Assembly: GCF_030013905.1 (NCBI RefSeq)
Contig: NZ_CP124862.1
Span: 4,839,051-4,903,050 of the forward strand
Reading direction: 5' to 3'
From: Petroclostridium sp. X23
Lineage (GTDB): Bacteria; Bacillota; Clostridia; SK-Y3
Length of the DNA stretch: 64,000 bases
The position numbers and the translations under genes were made by a program. Positions 1 to 8,119 of the stretch are shown here, piece by piece (position 1 is the stretch's first letter; each line of letters starts with the position of its first letter). The notes under the pieces were generated by a model. It was given only the letters and a program-made list of their open reading frames with translations. It searched no databases and was not told where the DNA came from.

Positions 1-1
1 T

Positions 2-1054
2 GCAAAAGAACCTGCTGCAGAGATTATTACCATTCAGGCAGTAGGTCCACTATCGGCCCGCGATACAGCCAATGCCTCGGTAACCAGGAAGCTTTCCTTT
101 ACTCATGCATCCGTTCTGGTAGTGGGTGAAGAAATGGCAAGAAGTGATGAATTCTTGGCAGTTTTGGATGGCATGTTGAGGGATAAACAAATCCGTAGAA
201 ATATCTTTTTGGTAATTTCCAGGGAGAAAGCTTCGGAATTCATTCGGGGCAATGCACCCAAGCTGGAGACCCGCCCCCACAAGTTTTATGATTTCATGTC
301 GGAACGATGGCAGGATACTGCCCTTGTACCACTAGCTACGCTAAATGAGCTCATTAAAAGAAATGATGGACACGGAAGTCTATTTCTGGCAGTCTATGGT
401 ACTGTTGAAAAGCAAAAGCCCAAGGAAGAGGTGACAGAAGATGATTTTATTGCCGGGGAGGTTCCAATAGAAGGGGGAAATCCTGTGCAGATGATTGGGG
501 CAGCTGTTTTTAAGGGAACCAAGATGATCGGCACATTAACTGGTGAGGAAGTCAGACTGAGTCTGATTTTAAGGCAAAATGAGAAGCTTCCTTCCTTCTA
601 TTCTACCTTTTCAGATCCTATAAAGAGTGAATACCGTATTACTGTCAGAGTATCCAAGACAAGGCAAACAAAGATAAAGATCAATGTAAAAGATAAGCAG
701 CCTCGAATTGAAATAACAGTACCTATTTCGATGGAGCTTCTTTCCATACCAAGCGGTGTTAATTATGTCGAGGATTTAGATAAGCAAAAGCTGCTGAAAG
801 AAACCATTGAAAAGCAGTTGGCCCAAAAAGCCATGAAACTTGTGGAAAAGACCGAGAAAGAATTCGGAGGGGAGCCCTTTAAGTGGTCCATACTGGCGAG
901 AAGAGAATTTGGGACATGGGGAGAATTCAAAAGATATGACTGGGAGAACCGATACACTGAAGCAGAAGTGACTGTACAGTATAATGTTACTATCAAGGGA
1001 GTTGGTAAGCAACTGCAACCACCCAATGATGAGGAAGCAGGGGGTGGACAATGA
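2..1054 (+). CDS. Ger(x)C-type spore germination protein, C-terminal part (5' end outside window)
   Basis: The reading frame is open from base 2, so the N-terminus with its signal peptide and lipobox lies outside the window. The visible protein matches the Ger(x)C family: an early segment like LSFTHASVLVVGEEMA, then a C-terminal domain rich in beta strands and a long amphipathic helix (KETIEKQLAQKAMKLVEK). GerC proteins are lipoprotein subunits of germinant receptors in the spore inner membrane. The next gene overlaps by 4 bp (ATGA). A second GerC is encoded at 57993, so this genome has at least two ger loci. The family call is solid; the germinant is unknown. Confidence 0.85.
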   Translation, partial: AKEPAAEIITIQAVGPLSARDTANASVTRKLSFTHASVLVVGEEMARSDEFLAVLDGMLRDKQIRRNIFLVISREKASEFIRGNAPKLETRPHKFYDFMSERWQDTALVPLATLNELIKRNDGHGSLFLAVYGTVEKQKPKEEVTEDDFIAGEVPIEGGNPVQMIGAAVFKGTKMIGTLTGEEVRLSLILRQNEKLPSFYSTFSDPIKSEYRITVRVSKTRQTKIKINVKDKQPRIEITVPISMELLSIPSGVNYVEDLDKQKLLKETIEKQLAQKAMKLVEKTEKEFGGEPFKWSILARREFGTWGEFKRYDWENRYTEAEVTVQYNVTIKGVGKQLQPPNDEEAGGGQ

Positions 1055-1239
1055 TGAAATGGGTAGGAATGCTTAGCTTGATAGTGTTAACAGGCTACAC
1101 TGTCAGGTATGCTTCGTTCGTATGGAAGAAGGAAAGAAATATGCTTGCCAGCATTTTCATTCTCCTCCTTGGAGTAAGTCTTACCATTATTCCAGTTGTT
1201 ATATGGATATTCTGGGGATATTTCTACCTGATAGAATGA
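1051..1239 (+). CDS. Small two-helix membrane protein of ger operon
   Basis: 62 codons starting with ATG inside the ATGA overlap with the gerC stop, so translation is probably coupled. Two hydrophobic helices (about residues 5-22 and 32-60) are separated by a basic stretch WKKERN. A protein of the same size class and topology closes the other ger operon (60259-60483). The function is not known. Position suggests an accessory subunit of the germinant receptor, but this is inference. Confidence 0.6.
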   Translation: MMKWVGMLSLIVLTGYTVRYASFVWKKERNMLASIFILLLGVSLTIIPVVIWIFWGYFYLIE

Positions 1240-1752
1240 TTTGCGGGACATTTTCTGGCAGTTAAGAGGAAGGAATGGAGAAGTTATGGGGGGTATACAC
1301 TAAAAGTTGCCCAACCTACTGATATTGCTTATGTTATATAAGTTGAATTAAATAATTGGACTATTAGTCTAATATTCATGTTGATGATTAGTAGGGCCGT
1401 ATGGAAATACGGCCGAAAACAGGAATACAGACATAGGACATTTAATCGGACGTATTGTCGTACGTCCCTACATATTTTGCATAATTAGATCATTACAAAT
1501 ATTTAATTCATCATATATAGCAAGATTATTATATGAAAACTTTACACTAACAGACTGAGAAAGAGGAGTAGCAAGCATTCAGGAAGTATCAAAGATTGCC
1601 GAAGCATATGGAATAGACCTATGCCTTGAGGTTTTGAAACGGTTTGAAAATCATATTATGGCGAGCGGTAATTATACCGGGTTCAAGGGGTTCATGATTT
1701 TGCACTACAAAAAAGAGCCAAGGGTTGGCAGCATCCCTTGACCGTGATAAAA
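1240..1752. other. Intergenic region with two short hairpins and a gene remnant
   Basis: No intact gene is seen. There are two perfect inverted repeats: GGCCGTAT/ATACGGCC with a 4-base loop (1395-1414) and GGACGTA/TACGTCC with a 6-base loop (1448-1467). Neither is followed by a T-run, so they look like intergenic repeat units rather than classic terminators. A 61-codon open stretch without a start codon (1559-1741) is listed separately. Confidence 0.5.
1559..1741 (+). pseudogene. Unrecognised coding remnant without start codon
   Basis: An open frame of 60 residues runs from just after a TGA (1556) to a TGA at 1739. It reads like coding sequence (SIQEVSKIAEAYGIDLC, then LKRFENHIMASGNYTGFKG), with an amphipathic helical start, but it has no plausible start codon or RBS. 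I do not recognise the family. It is probably the decayed 3' end of a lost gene. Confidence 0.3.
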
Positions 1753-3447
1753 TTATATATTAAATTTTCCGACCATGTTACTTAGATTATCTGATAAGTT
1801 TGCTAATATGGAGGTATTTTTCGTTATTTTTACCATAGCCTCATTCTGTTCTTGCACTGAAGCAGCAGTTTCTTCAATCCCTGCAGAGTTTTGTTCTGAG
1901 ATTTCCGCTACTTTTTCTATTTCCTCTTCTATCTTTTTACCATTATGTAAAATTTTCTTAAGGTTATCAGATACGTTATTAATTTTATCTCCCATTTCTA
2001 AAACTTTTGAGTTTATAACCTTAAAGGTTTCTCCAGTATCTTGAATTTGACGAGTTCCCATTTCAACTTCCTCGTATCCTTTTTGCAACGAATGCGATAC
2101 TGTATTAGATTCTTCTTGTATTTTAACAACAATTTGAGTGATTTCATTAACAGACTTCCCTACTCCTTCAGCTAGCTTTCTAATTTCTTCAGCTACCACC
2201 GCAAACCCTCGTCCTGATTCCCCAGCTCTCGCTGCTTCTATTGCAGCATTTAATGCTAGTAGATTAGTTTGTTCGGATATAGCTTGAATCACTTGAACTA
2301 ATTTAGATATTTGCTGAGACTGCATGTCTAACCCTTTCACTCTATTCACAGCCTCGTTAACGATAGTGTTTATGGACAGCATTTGCTTAACAGAGTCTTC
2401 CATCTTTTTGTTGCCTTGCTGAGTAATCTCTAATACTTCACTTGAGGATTTAATGAGTATATCTCCGCTAGTATTTGATTCTTCAATAAGATGGTTCAGA
2501 GTTTTACTAGACGTTGCTACTTTAACCGCTGAGCTAGCTTGCTCTGCAGCTCCAGCTGCCATTTCTTCCATAGTCGCAGCAATTTGTTCACTGCCTTGTT
2601 GAAAGTCGTGGGCTATCGCAGAGAATTGAGCACTTTGTTTTCTAACCTCTTTAGTTGTGCTTGTAATTTCTCTTATGAGATTCTGTAAGCTTTGAAGCAT
2701 TTTATTAAATGAGGACGCGATTTCACCTACTTCATCGTTACTATTTATATAGATTCTAGATGTTAGGTCTCCCTCATTATTAGCCAATTCTTTTAACTTA
2801 TCTGCTATTTGGCTTAAATTAGAGATCTTTTTGAGTAAAATGATTATGGTTAAGATTATGAATATAATAAGAAGTATAATTAAAGCGGTTGAAGTCATAA
2901 ATAGTAAATTGGCTCTTTTTCCCACGGTTTGAGCTTGTGACATAGCTCTTGAGTTCATTAAACTCTGGAATTGGTTTATAGGCTTCATGATCTTTTCTTT
3001 GTTTTCATCATAATTAGAATCAAACATTAATTTTCTTGCTTTTTCAAAATTCCCCTCAGCGACTGCCTTCATGGCCGCTTCTTCTGTAGATACTAGCGCA
3101 TCAGAATTATTTTTTGCTTGCGCAAGGAGATCTAGTTCATCTTGAGAAGCCCCCAGCTCTTTCAGCCTATTGACAACACTATCCCTTGTCTTAGTTTCAT
3201 TTACTTCTTTCCAATAATTATCATAGAATTTTCTCTCACCATATTGAGCATATCTTCTAGCTTGTTCTGTTAAATAATCAGAGGCATTTTGCAAGTCAAT
3301 TCCTAGTTGCTTAAATTCCATTTGTCTCTCAACAGCTAATCTTTCATCATGGAACGTTTTATTTAGAAAAGTAACTGAAGTTATAGTTAAAATAATTGTT
3401 ACTGCAAATACTACGCTCATTATCTTTAAAAATTTTGAAATCTTCAT
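1753..3447 (-). CDS. Methyl-accepting chemotaxis protein
   Basis: 564 residues. The order is: TM helix (about 7-29), an extracellular, probably helical-bundle sensor domain (30-183), a second TM helix (184-204), HAMP (about 206-260), and the cytoplasmic MCP signalling domain. The conserved hairpin tip contains EAARAGESGRGFAVVAEEIR. Glu/Gln-rich heptads on both sides are methylation candidates. There is no C-terminal CheR-docking pentapeptide. The RBS AAAGGAGG lies just upstream of the ATG on the minus strand. No che genes are adjacent, so it is an orphan receptor feeding a chemotaxis array encoded elsewhere. The ligand is unknown. Confidence 0.93.
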   Translation of the reverse strand: MKISKFLKIMSVVFAVTIILTITSVTFLNKTFHDERLAVERQMEFKQLGIDLQNASDYLTEQARRYAQYGERKFYDNYWKEVNETKTRDSVVNRLKELGASQDELDLLAQAKNNSDALVSTEEAAMKAVAEGNFEKARKLMFDSNYDENKEKIMKPINQFQSLMNSRAMSQAQTVGKRANLLFMTSTALIILLIIFIILTIIILLKKISNLSQIADKLKELANNEGDLTSRIYINSNDEVGEIASSFNKMLQSLQNLIREITSTTKEVRKQSAQFSAIAHDFQQGSEQIAATMEEMAAGAAEQASSAVKVATSSKTLNHLIEESNTSGDILIKSSSEVLEITQQGNKKMEDSVKQMLSINTIVNEAVNRVKGLDMQSQQISKLVQVIQAISEQTNLLALNAAIEAARAGESGRGFAVVAEEIRKLAEGVGKSVNEITQIVVKIQEESNTVSHSLQKGYEEVEMGTRQIQDTGETFKVINSKVLEMGDKINNVSDNLKKILHNGKKIEEEIEKVAEISEQNSAGIEETAASVQEQNEAMVKITKNTSILANLSDNLSNMVGKFNI

Positions 3448-3909
3448 TGTAAAGCCTCCTTTTTAATTATATAATTTTTTCTAACCTACGCACCTATCTT
3501 CATATTCATACTGTTTCCAACAGAACATATGGCCCATTCCCCCCCACTTTATGACGTGTTTAGTGAGAAACTTAGAATTCTCTATATATTACATAATTCG
3601 ACATAATTCGATTAATTCCTGCTTTAAATATTTGTGACATAAATTTTTTTGCTTTTTCTCATCTGGCTGCAATTAAAATTAGAACTAATAGATGTAGGCG
3701 TAAGTTGGTATATCTTATATAGTTTCTACTCCATACCACCGATGGTTTCGTACCTGTCCCTCTGTGTTTCTGAAAAAATTTTTCGTTACCTGTCACAATC
3801 AATACACTTAACTTGTCTAATCTAATGTATAATTAATTTAAAAGAAATATGGTAACAAATTCACAGTATCTAAATTGATTATATTAAAAATAATTAAGAA
3901 AGGAGAAGT
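3448..3909. other. Divergent intergenic region between MCP and ECF sigma genes
   Basis: Holds the promoters of two divergent genes, which I could not place with confidence. It also holds a 37-bp dyad at 3704-3740 (listed separately) and, at 3750-3766, a fragment of the ACCTGTCCCTCTGT-type intergenic repeat. No gene is seen. Confidence 0.5.
3704..3740. promoter_or_regulatory. 37-bp dyad element, copy A
   Basis: Begins GTTGGTATA and ends CTCCATACCACC, so the ends form an inverted repeat (TTGGTAT/ATACCA). A second 37-bp element at 24751-24787 matches at 30 of 37 positions by eye. Both lie in non-coding DNA upstream of regulator genes. It may be an operator or a small mobile repeat. Confidence 0.45.
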
Positions 3910-3978
3910 ATGATGGATTATTTTGGTGGTTCATTATACAGGCAGTTATCATGCAGGATGAAACATTTAACTTGGTAG
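3910..3978 (+). CDS. Possible 22-residue leader ORF overlapping sigma gene start
   Basis: The only good RBS here (AGGAG, 3901-3905) sits in front of ATGATG at 3910, which opens a 22-codon frame ending at TAG 3976-3978. This overlaps the start of the sigma gene (3951) in another frame, whose own ATG has no convincing RBS. The leader may couple or limit sigma translation. It could instead be chance, or the sigma start could be misjudged. Confidence 0.3.
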   Translation: MMDYFGGSLYRQLSCRMKHLTW

Positions 3979-4793
3979 ATAAAGCTGTCAGCGGTGATAA
4001 GCAGGCACTGGAAAATCTGATTTTAAGTGTAGAGGATCTAATCTACAATTTATCTCTCCGTATGCTCGGAAGTACTCATGATGCGGAAGATGCCGCACAG
4101 GAGATTATCGTTCGTGTCATAACACAATTATCAACCTTCCGGAAAGAAAGTTCGTTCTCCACTTGGGTATATCGGATAGCTACTAATTATTTGCTCAATT
4201 GCAAGAAGTCCATGTTTGGAAAAAGGCCACTGAGTTTTGAATTTTTCGGTGCAGATATAGAAGCAGGCTTTATAGATAACACCAAAGATTTATTGCAAAA
4301 TGTAAATGAAGAATTATTGGCAGAGGAATTAAAGATGTCCTGCACAAATGTTATGTTGCAATGCCTTGACCCAGAAAGCAGATGTATCTATGTTTTGGGT
4401 GTAATGTTTAAGGCAGGCAGTAAAATTTGCGGTGAAATTTTAGGTATCACACCAGAAACCTATCGTCAAAGACTTTCACGCATACGAAGAAAAGTGGGAG
4501 ATTTTCTCAGTGTCTATTGTGGTTTGTCTGAAACAGGGAGATGCAGTTGCCGAAAGCGTATTGGCTATGCAATTCAAAGCCAAAGACTTAACCCGCATAA
4601 TCTGGAATATACCAATTTGAAAAAGCTTGATGATAATGTATCTATGGGTTTCGTGCAGGCAATGGAAAAAATGGATGAGTTATCTCTTGTTTTTGCCGAA
4701 TTGCCTAAGTACCGTTCAACCGAAGTTATAAAGGATTTTCTCAAAAAACTATTGAGGTCCGATAATATGAGCATTATAAAAATAGAAGCTTGA
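3951..4793 (+). CDS. ECF-type RNA polymerase sigma factor with Cys-rich C-terminal extension
   Basis: 280 residues, longer than a plain ECF sigma factor (about 160-200). Region 2 (about 10-85) shows the DAEDAAQEI and FSTWVYRIATNYLLN signatures. Region 4 follows at about 125-180 (ILGITPETYRQRLSRIRRKV). The extra C-terminal 95 residues start with a Cys cluster (C-GLSETG-RCSC-RKRI), which could bind a metal and act as a built-in regulatory domain, as in ECF groups that lack a separate anti-sigma factor. No anti-sigma gene is adjacent. Target genes are unknown. Start: ATG 3951 is preceded by only weak purines; see the leader ORF. Confidence 0.8.
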   Translation: MQDETFNLVDKAVSGDKQALENLILSVEDLIYNLSLRMLGSTHDAEDAAQEIIVRVITQLSTFRKESSFSTWVYRIATNYLLNCKKSMFGKRPLSFEFFGADIEAGFIDNTKDLLQNVNEELLAEELKMSCTNVMLQCLDPESRCIYVLGVMFKAGSKICGEILGITPETYRQRLSRIRRKVGDFLSVYCGLSETGRCSCRKRIGYAIQSQRLNPHNLEYTNLKKLDDNVSMGFVQAMEKMDELSLVFAELPKYRSTEVIKDFLKKLLRSDNMSIIKIEA

Positions 4794-5002
4794 AAAAATG
4801 GGTGCGGCAGTGTGTATCTTTCCTTTGCAGATGAAAATTTCCAACGGAAAGTCAGGATCATTTAATTAAAATCAAAAATAGATGGTGCTGCCTGACTAAT
4901 CAATCATCACTGTTTTCCATTATTGCGAAAAGTTTAAATTACTTCAAATACGAAGTTATGCGCAAGGCTTGTAATTTAAAATTTTATGGAGGAATAAATG
5001 CT

Positions 5003-5320
5003 ATGAAAACACTATTGTTAACAGTACTCATTGGTGTCATTGCGGGGGTAATTGATATTTTACCAATGGTGAAAATGAAGCTTGAAAAATATGCAATTTT
5101 CTCTGCGTTTATATTTTACTTTATTATGCCTTTTATTATTTTTAACACAGATTTATTTGGAATGGCTTGGTGGCTAAAAGGTGGTGTCATTGCTTTGACA
5201 CTCGCCATTCCGATTATCATTATCGTTTCTAAAGAAGATAAAAAATCAATTCAGCCAATGGTTGTAATGTCGGTTATCTTAGGAACATTTATTGGGGTTG
5301 CAGGGCATTTCATAATCTGA
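5003..5320 (+). CDS. Small polytopic membrane protein, unknown function
   Basis: 105 residues with four predicted TM helices (about 3-20, 28-48, 55-74, 84-104). ATG 5003 is chosen over an ATG 45 bases upstream because GGAGG lies at 4989-4993 directly before it. It stands between the ECF sigma gene and an AraC-type regulator on the same strand. It could be a small transporter or an immunity-like protein controlled by either, but the sequence gives no specific family that I recognise. Confidence 0.6.
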   Translation: MKTLLLTVLIGVIAGVIDILPMVKMKLEKYAIFSAFIFYFIMPFIIFNTDLFGMAWWLKGGVIALTLAIPIIIIVSKEDKKSIQPMVVMSVILGTFIGVAGHFII

Positions 5321-5487
5321 AGAAGCGGGTTTATTCAGATGTTGGCATTGGAGAGCATGAAAGAATCAATTAATCAATTGAGGAAGCGTTTACACGTTTT
5401 AAAGTAATCTTAATTACTGATATATAGCAATAGAAGTCAAGAAAGATGGTATAGTCTAGTGCTATCATGATACCAAGAGGTGATAAC

Positions 5488-6396
5488 TTGGAAAGTTGGG
5501 AAAAAATAAATGCGGTACAACGTATGCAAGATTATATAGAAGAGCATATTTCTCAGCCAATTACTTTATATATGCTTGCTCGAGCAGCCGGGTATTCTCC
5601 ATGGCATTCAGCAAGAATATTTAAAGAACTAACAGGAAAAACGCCATTTGAGTATATTAGATCGTTACGGCTCTCACTAGCAGCAGTTAAAATCAGAGAT
5701 GAAAGCAAAAAAATTATTGATGTTGCTTTTGATTTTGTATTTGATTCTCATGAGGGATTTACACGGGCCTTTTCAAAGCAATTTGGTATAACTCCTGCGT
5801 ATTACAGTAAGAATACACCACCGCTTAAGCTTTTTATGCCTTACCGTATCCGCGATTATTACCTCATATTACAAAAAGGAGAGAGTACTATGACTAAAAA
5901 ACCAAATACTAATACTGTTTTTGTTCAAGTTATTGACAGACCTGCAAGAAAGCTAATCTTAAAAAGAGGTATGAAAGCCACACACTATTTTGAATATTGT
6001 GAAGAAGTTGGATGTGATGTCTGGGGGGTATTATCCAGTATAAAAGAAGCCTTATATGAGCCAATAGGGATGTGGCTGCCGAAAAATCTTTATAAACATG
6101 GTACAGCAGTTTATGCCCAAGGTGTAGAAGTGTCTTTGAATTATGAAGGAGAAGTACCAGATGGATTTGAAATAACTGAGCTGCAACCATGTAAAATGAT
6201 GGTGTTTCAAGGTCAACCCTTTGATGATGAAAAGTTTGGGGAGGCAATAGAAGAATTGTGGGAGGTTATGAAAGACTATAATCCTCAAATGTATGGATTT
6301 AAATGGGCGGATGAAGATGGGCCCAGATTTCAGATGGCACCTATGGGTTATAGAGGATATATTGAAGCAAGACCCGTTAGACAAATAAATTCATAG
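5488..6396 (+). CDS. AraC-family regulator with GyrI-like effector domain
   Basis: About 302 residues. Two helix-turn-helix motifs occupy the N-terminal 105 residues (LYMLARAAGYSPWHSARIF and IDVAFDFVFDSHEGFTRAF ... FGITPAYY). A C-terminal GyrI-like/SRPBCC-type ligand domain follows (about 140-300). This SoxS/Rob-like layout usually binds small hydrophobic compounds and activates efflux or detoxification genes. I favour TTG 5488 because AGAGGTGAT ends 3 bases before it; an in-frame ATG at 5467 has no RBS. A clear terminator follows the stop. Confidence 0.85.
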   Translation: MESWEKINAVQRMQDYIEEHISQPITLYMLARAAGYSPWHSARIFKELTGKTPFEYIRSLRLSLAAVKIRDESKKIIDVAFDFVFDSHEGFTRAFSKQFGITPAYYSKNTPPLKLFMPYRIRDYYLILQKGESTMTKKPNTNTVFVQVIDRPARKLILKRGMKATHYFEYCEEVGCDVWGVLSSIKEALYEPIGMWLPKNLYKHGTAVYAQGVEVSLNYEGEVPDGFEITELQPCKMMVFQGQPFDDEKFGEAIEELWEVMKDYNPQMYGFKWADEDGPRFQMAPMGYRGYIEARPVRQINS

Positions 6397-6402
6397 TTTT
6401 TA

Positions 6403-6427
6403 GCACCTGTTCGCAGGTGCTTTCCTT
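6403..6427 (+). terminator. Rho-independent terminator after AraC-type gene
   Basis: Perfect 7-bp stem GCACCTG/CAGGTGC with a TTCG tetraloop followed by TTTCCTT, 6 bases after the regulator stop codon. Confidence 0.85.
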
Positions 6428-6449
6428 ATAGAAAGATATAATTTCAAAG

Positions 6450-6491
6450 CGAATGAGGTGACGGTTCATTCGAATGAGGTGACGGTTCATT
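6450..6491. repeat. 21-bp perfect tandem duplication
   Basis: Two abutting identical 21-bp units beginning CGAATGAGGTGACGGTTC. The core GTGACGGTTC resembles the GGGACGGTTC repeats elsewhere in this window, suggesting slippage within one such element. Confidence 0.8.
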
Positions 6492-6636
6492 TGTTTGATA
6501 GGATTCCGTCATAATGATCTAGTAAACAAGGTGAAGATGTAAGGTTGAAGTTGAGTGAAGATGAACAAGGTTTTGGATATAATTGCGGCAATTACAGGAT
6601 TTAATAAGGATAAGATAAACAAAATTCTTAAGAATT

Positions 6637-6661
6637 AGACAGAAGAACCGTCCCTTTGTCT
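6637..6661 (-). repeat. GGGACGGTTC-family intergenic repeat
   Basis: On the minus strand it reads AGACAAAGGGACGGTTCT, flanked by AGACA/TGTCT inverted ends (6637-6641 and 6657-6661). The same layout is found at 23141-23169. Confidence 0.6.
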
Positions 6662-6686
6662 AAAGGCTTGTAATATAGCCTTTTTT
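6662..6686 (+). terminator. Hairpin with T-run
   Basis: AAAGGCT/AGCCTTT stem, 7-base loop, then a T-run. It lies just after the repeat at 6637 with no clear upstream gene, so it may belong to a lost or very small transcript. Confidence 0.5.
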
Positions 6687-7020
6687 TGTTTTTCAAATGA
6701 AGAGAGTTGTTTCCGACAACATTCGACTTTTTTCTTTACATTTCCATAACAATTCAATGAAAAATTATTACATTGCAATAGTAGTATATTTGTATAGCAA
6801 ATCAAATCATGTATCATATGCCATGTTAAAGAATGATATGCTCGAAAGTTTAGTAGGTGCCGAAAAACTGTAGAAGATCAAGGATGGATAAAGCAGTCTG
6901 TGGAAAACAAGGAGGGGTTTTTAACGTAAACAGCTTGCTGCAAGTGTGCGGGCGAGCTAATGGAGTTAGAGAAGCAAATGGTATTTTATTTATATGCAGC
7001 TTTTAAAAGGGAGGATTTGA

Positions 7021-8088
7021 ATGAAAAAAGCAATATGTCTATTAATTGTCTGCCTGTTCGTGTTTGTACTGAACTCCTCCATTGTTTATGGATTGACGGA
7101 GGATGAATTGTTTGCACAGGGTGAACAATTATTTTATCAAGAAAAGTACGAAGAGGCGCTAGGGATGTTCGAAGCAGCAGCAGAGGAGAATCCGAATGAA
7201 GCGGCTTATTATGAATGGATGGGGGCGTGTCTATTTCGCATGGCCGTTTATGAAGAAGCTCTGGCGGCTTTTGATAAATCCATTGCACTTGAGCCTCATT
7301 ACAGCCCGTATGAATACAAGGGTATATGCCTCTATATAATGGGGGCGAAGGAGCAAGCGTTGGAAGCTTTCAATCAGAGCATACAGTTGTATGGGTATTC
7401 AAACAACTATTTGTGGAAAGCAATGGGTTTAATGGATATTGGGCAGTTTGAATCTGCCGCCGACTTATACCGGATTGTATCGGAGATGGATGGTGTGGCG
7501 GATGCCGAAAAGGTTCTCTATTACAACAACGAGGGATTTGCGCTATATATGGCAAAAAAGTACGACCAAGCGATGGATATTATAGAAAAAGCGATGCTTC
7601 TTGATCCAAGCCGGCCGGCAATTCATAAAAACAAAGGTTTGATTCTTGAAGCGGAGGGAAAGTATCATGAAGCTTTTGCGGCCTATAATGACGCATTGGT
7701 ACTGGACAACCAGTACGATAAAGCTAGAAATGCAAAGTACAGTCTGATGGCGAAGCTAAACGGAGGTATTGATCCGGCTTCTATGGAAGCGTGGGGCACT
7801 CTCCAAACAGGAGTAGAGGTTGACAAGGTTTGGACCATAGGATTCAACCTTCCGGTTGATCTTGAAGACGCTGCCTCACAAATTGTGATTACGGATCAGA
7901 TGGGCAACCGACTGCCTCTCAGCATAACTACCGGAGGGGAGGCCGGTACCGTACGGGTTGGACTGGCAGGAGGGCAGAAATATCTCCCGGGTACAAGATA
8001 TGTATTATATGTGTTAGGGAATGTAAAAGGTAAATATGCCTCGCAAATGAAGAACGGAATGTTTATGGAATTTATCACAAAGCAGTAA
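7021..8088 (+). CDS. Secreted TPR protein with C-terminal SbsA/Ig-like domain
   Basis: 355 residues. A signal peptide (1-24, hydrophobic core CLLIVCLFVFVL) is followed by about six tetratricopeptide repeats (33-240; for example EKYEEALGMFEAAAEENPNE and VYEEALAAFDKSIALEP). A C-terminal beta domain (255-355) resembles the SbsA Ig-like domain of surface proteins. RBS GGGAGG precedes the ATG. It opens a same-strand run that continues with an SLH protein, a double-glycine peptide and an NHLM exporter. It probably acts as an extracytoplasmic scaffold; the partner is unknown. Confidence 0.75.
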   Translation: MKKAICLLIVCLFVFVLNSSIVYGLTEDELFAQGEQLFYQEKYEEALGMFEAAAEENPNEAAYYEWMGACLFRMAVYEEALAAFDKSIALEPHYSPYEYKGICLYIMGAKEQALEAFNQSIQLYGYSNNYLWKAMGLMDIGQFESAADLYRIVSEMDGVADAEKVLYYNNEGFALYMAKKYDQAMDIIEKAMLLDPSRPAIHKNKGLILEAEGKYHEAFAAYNDALVLDNQYDKARNAKYSLMAKLNGGIDPASMEAWGTLQTGVEVDKVWTIGFNLPVDLEDAASQIVITDQMGNRLPLSITTGGEAGTVRVGLAGGQKYLPGTRYVLYVLGNVKGKYASQMKNGMFMEFITKQ

Positions 8089-8119
8089 ATTTACCAGAGA
8101 AAGTGAGGTGCATAGCTTG

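Larger units (their letters stand above)
6397..7020. other. Intergenic region rich in short repeats
   Basis: After the terminator come a perfect 21-bp tandem duplication (6450-6491), a 25-codon open frame starting ATG 6561 without RBS (MNKVLDIIAAITG..., ends 6638; probably not a gene), a GGGACGGTTC-type repeat on the minus strand (6637-6661), and a second hairpin with a T-run (6662-6686). The last 330 bp hold no recognised gene and probably carry the promoter for the 7021 locus. Confidence 0.5.
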
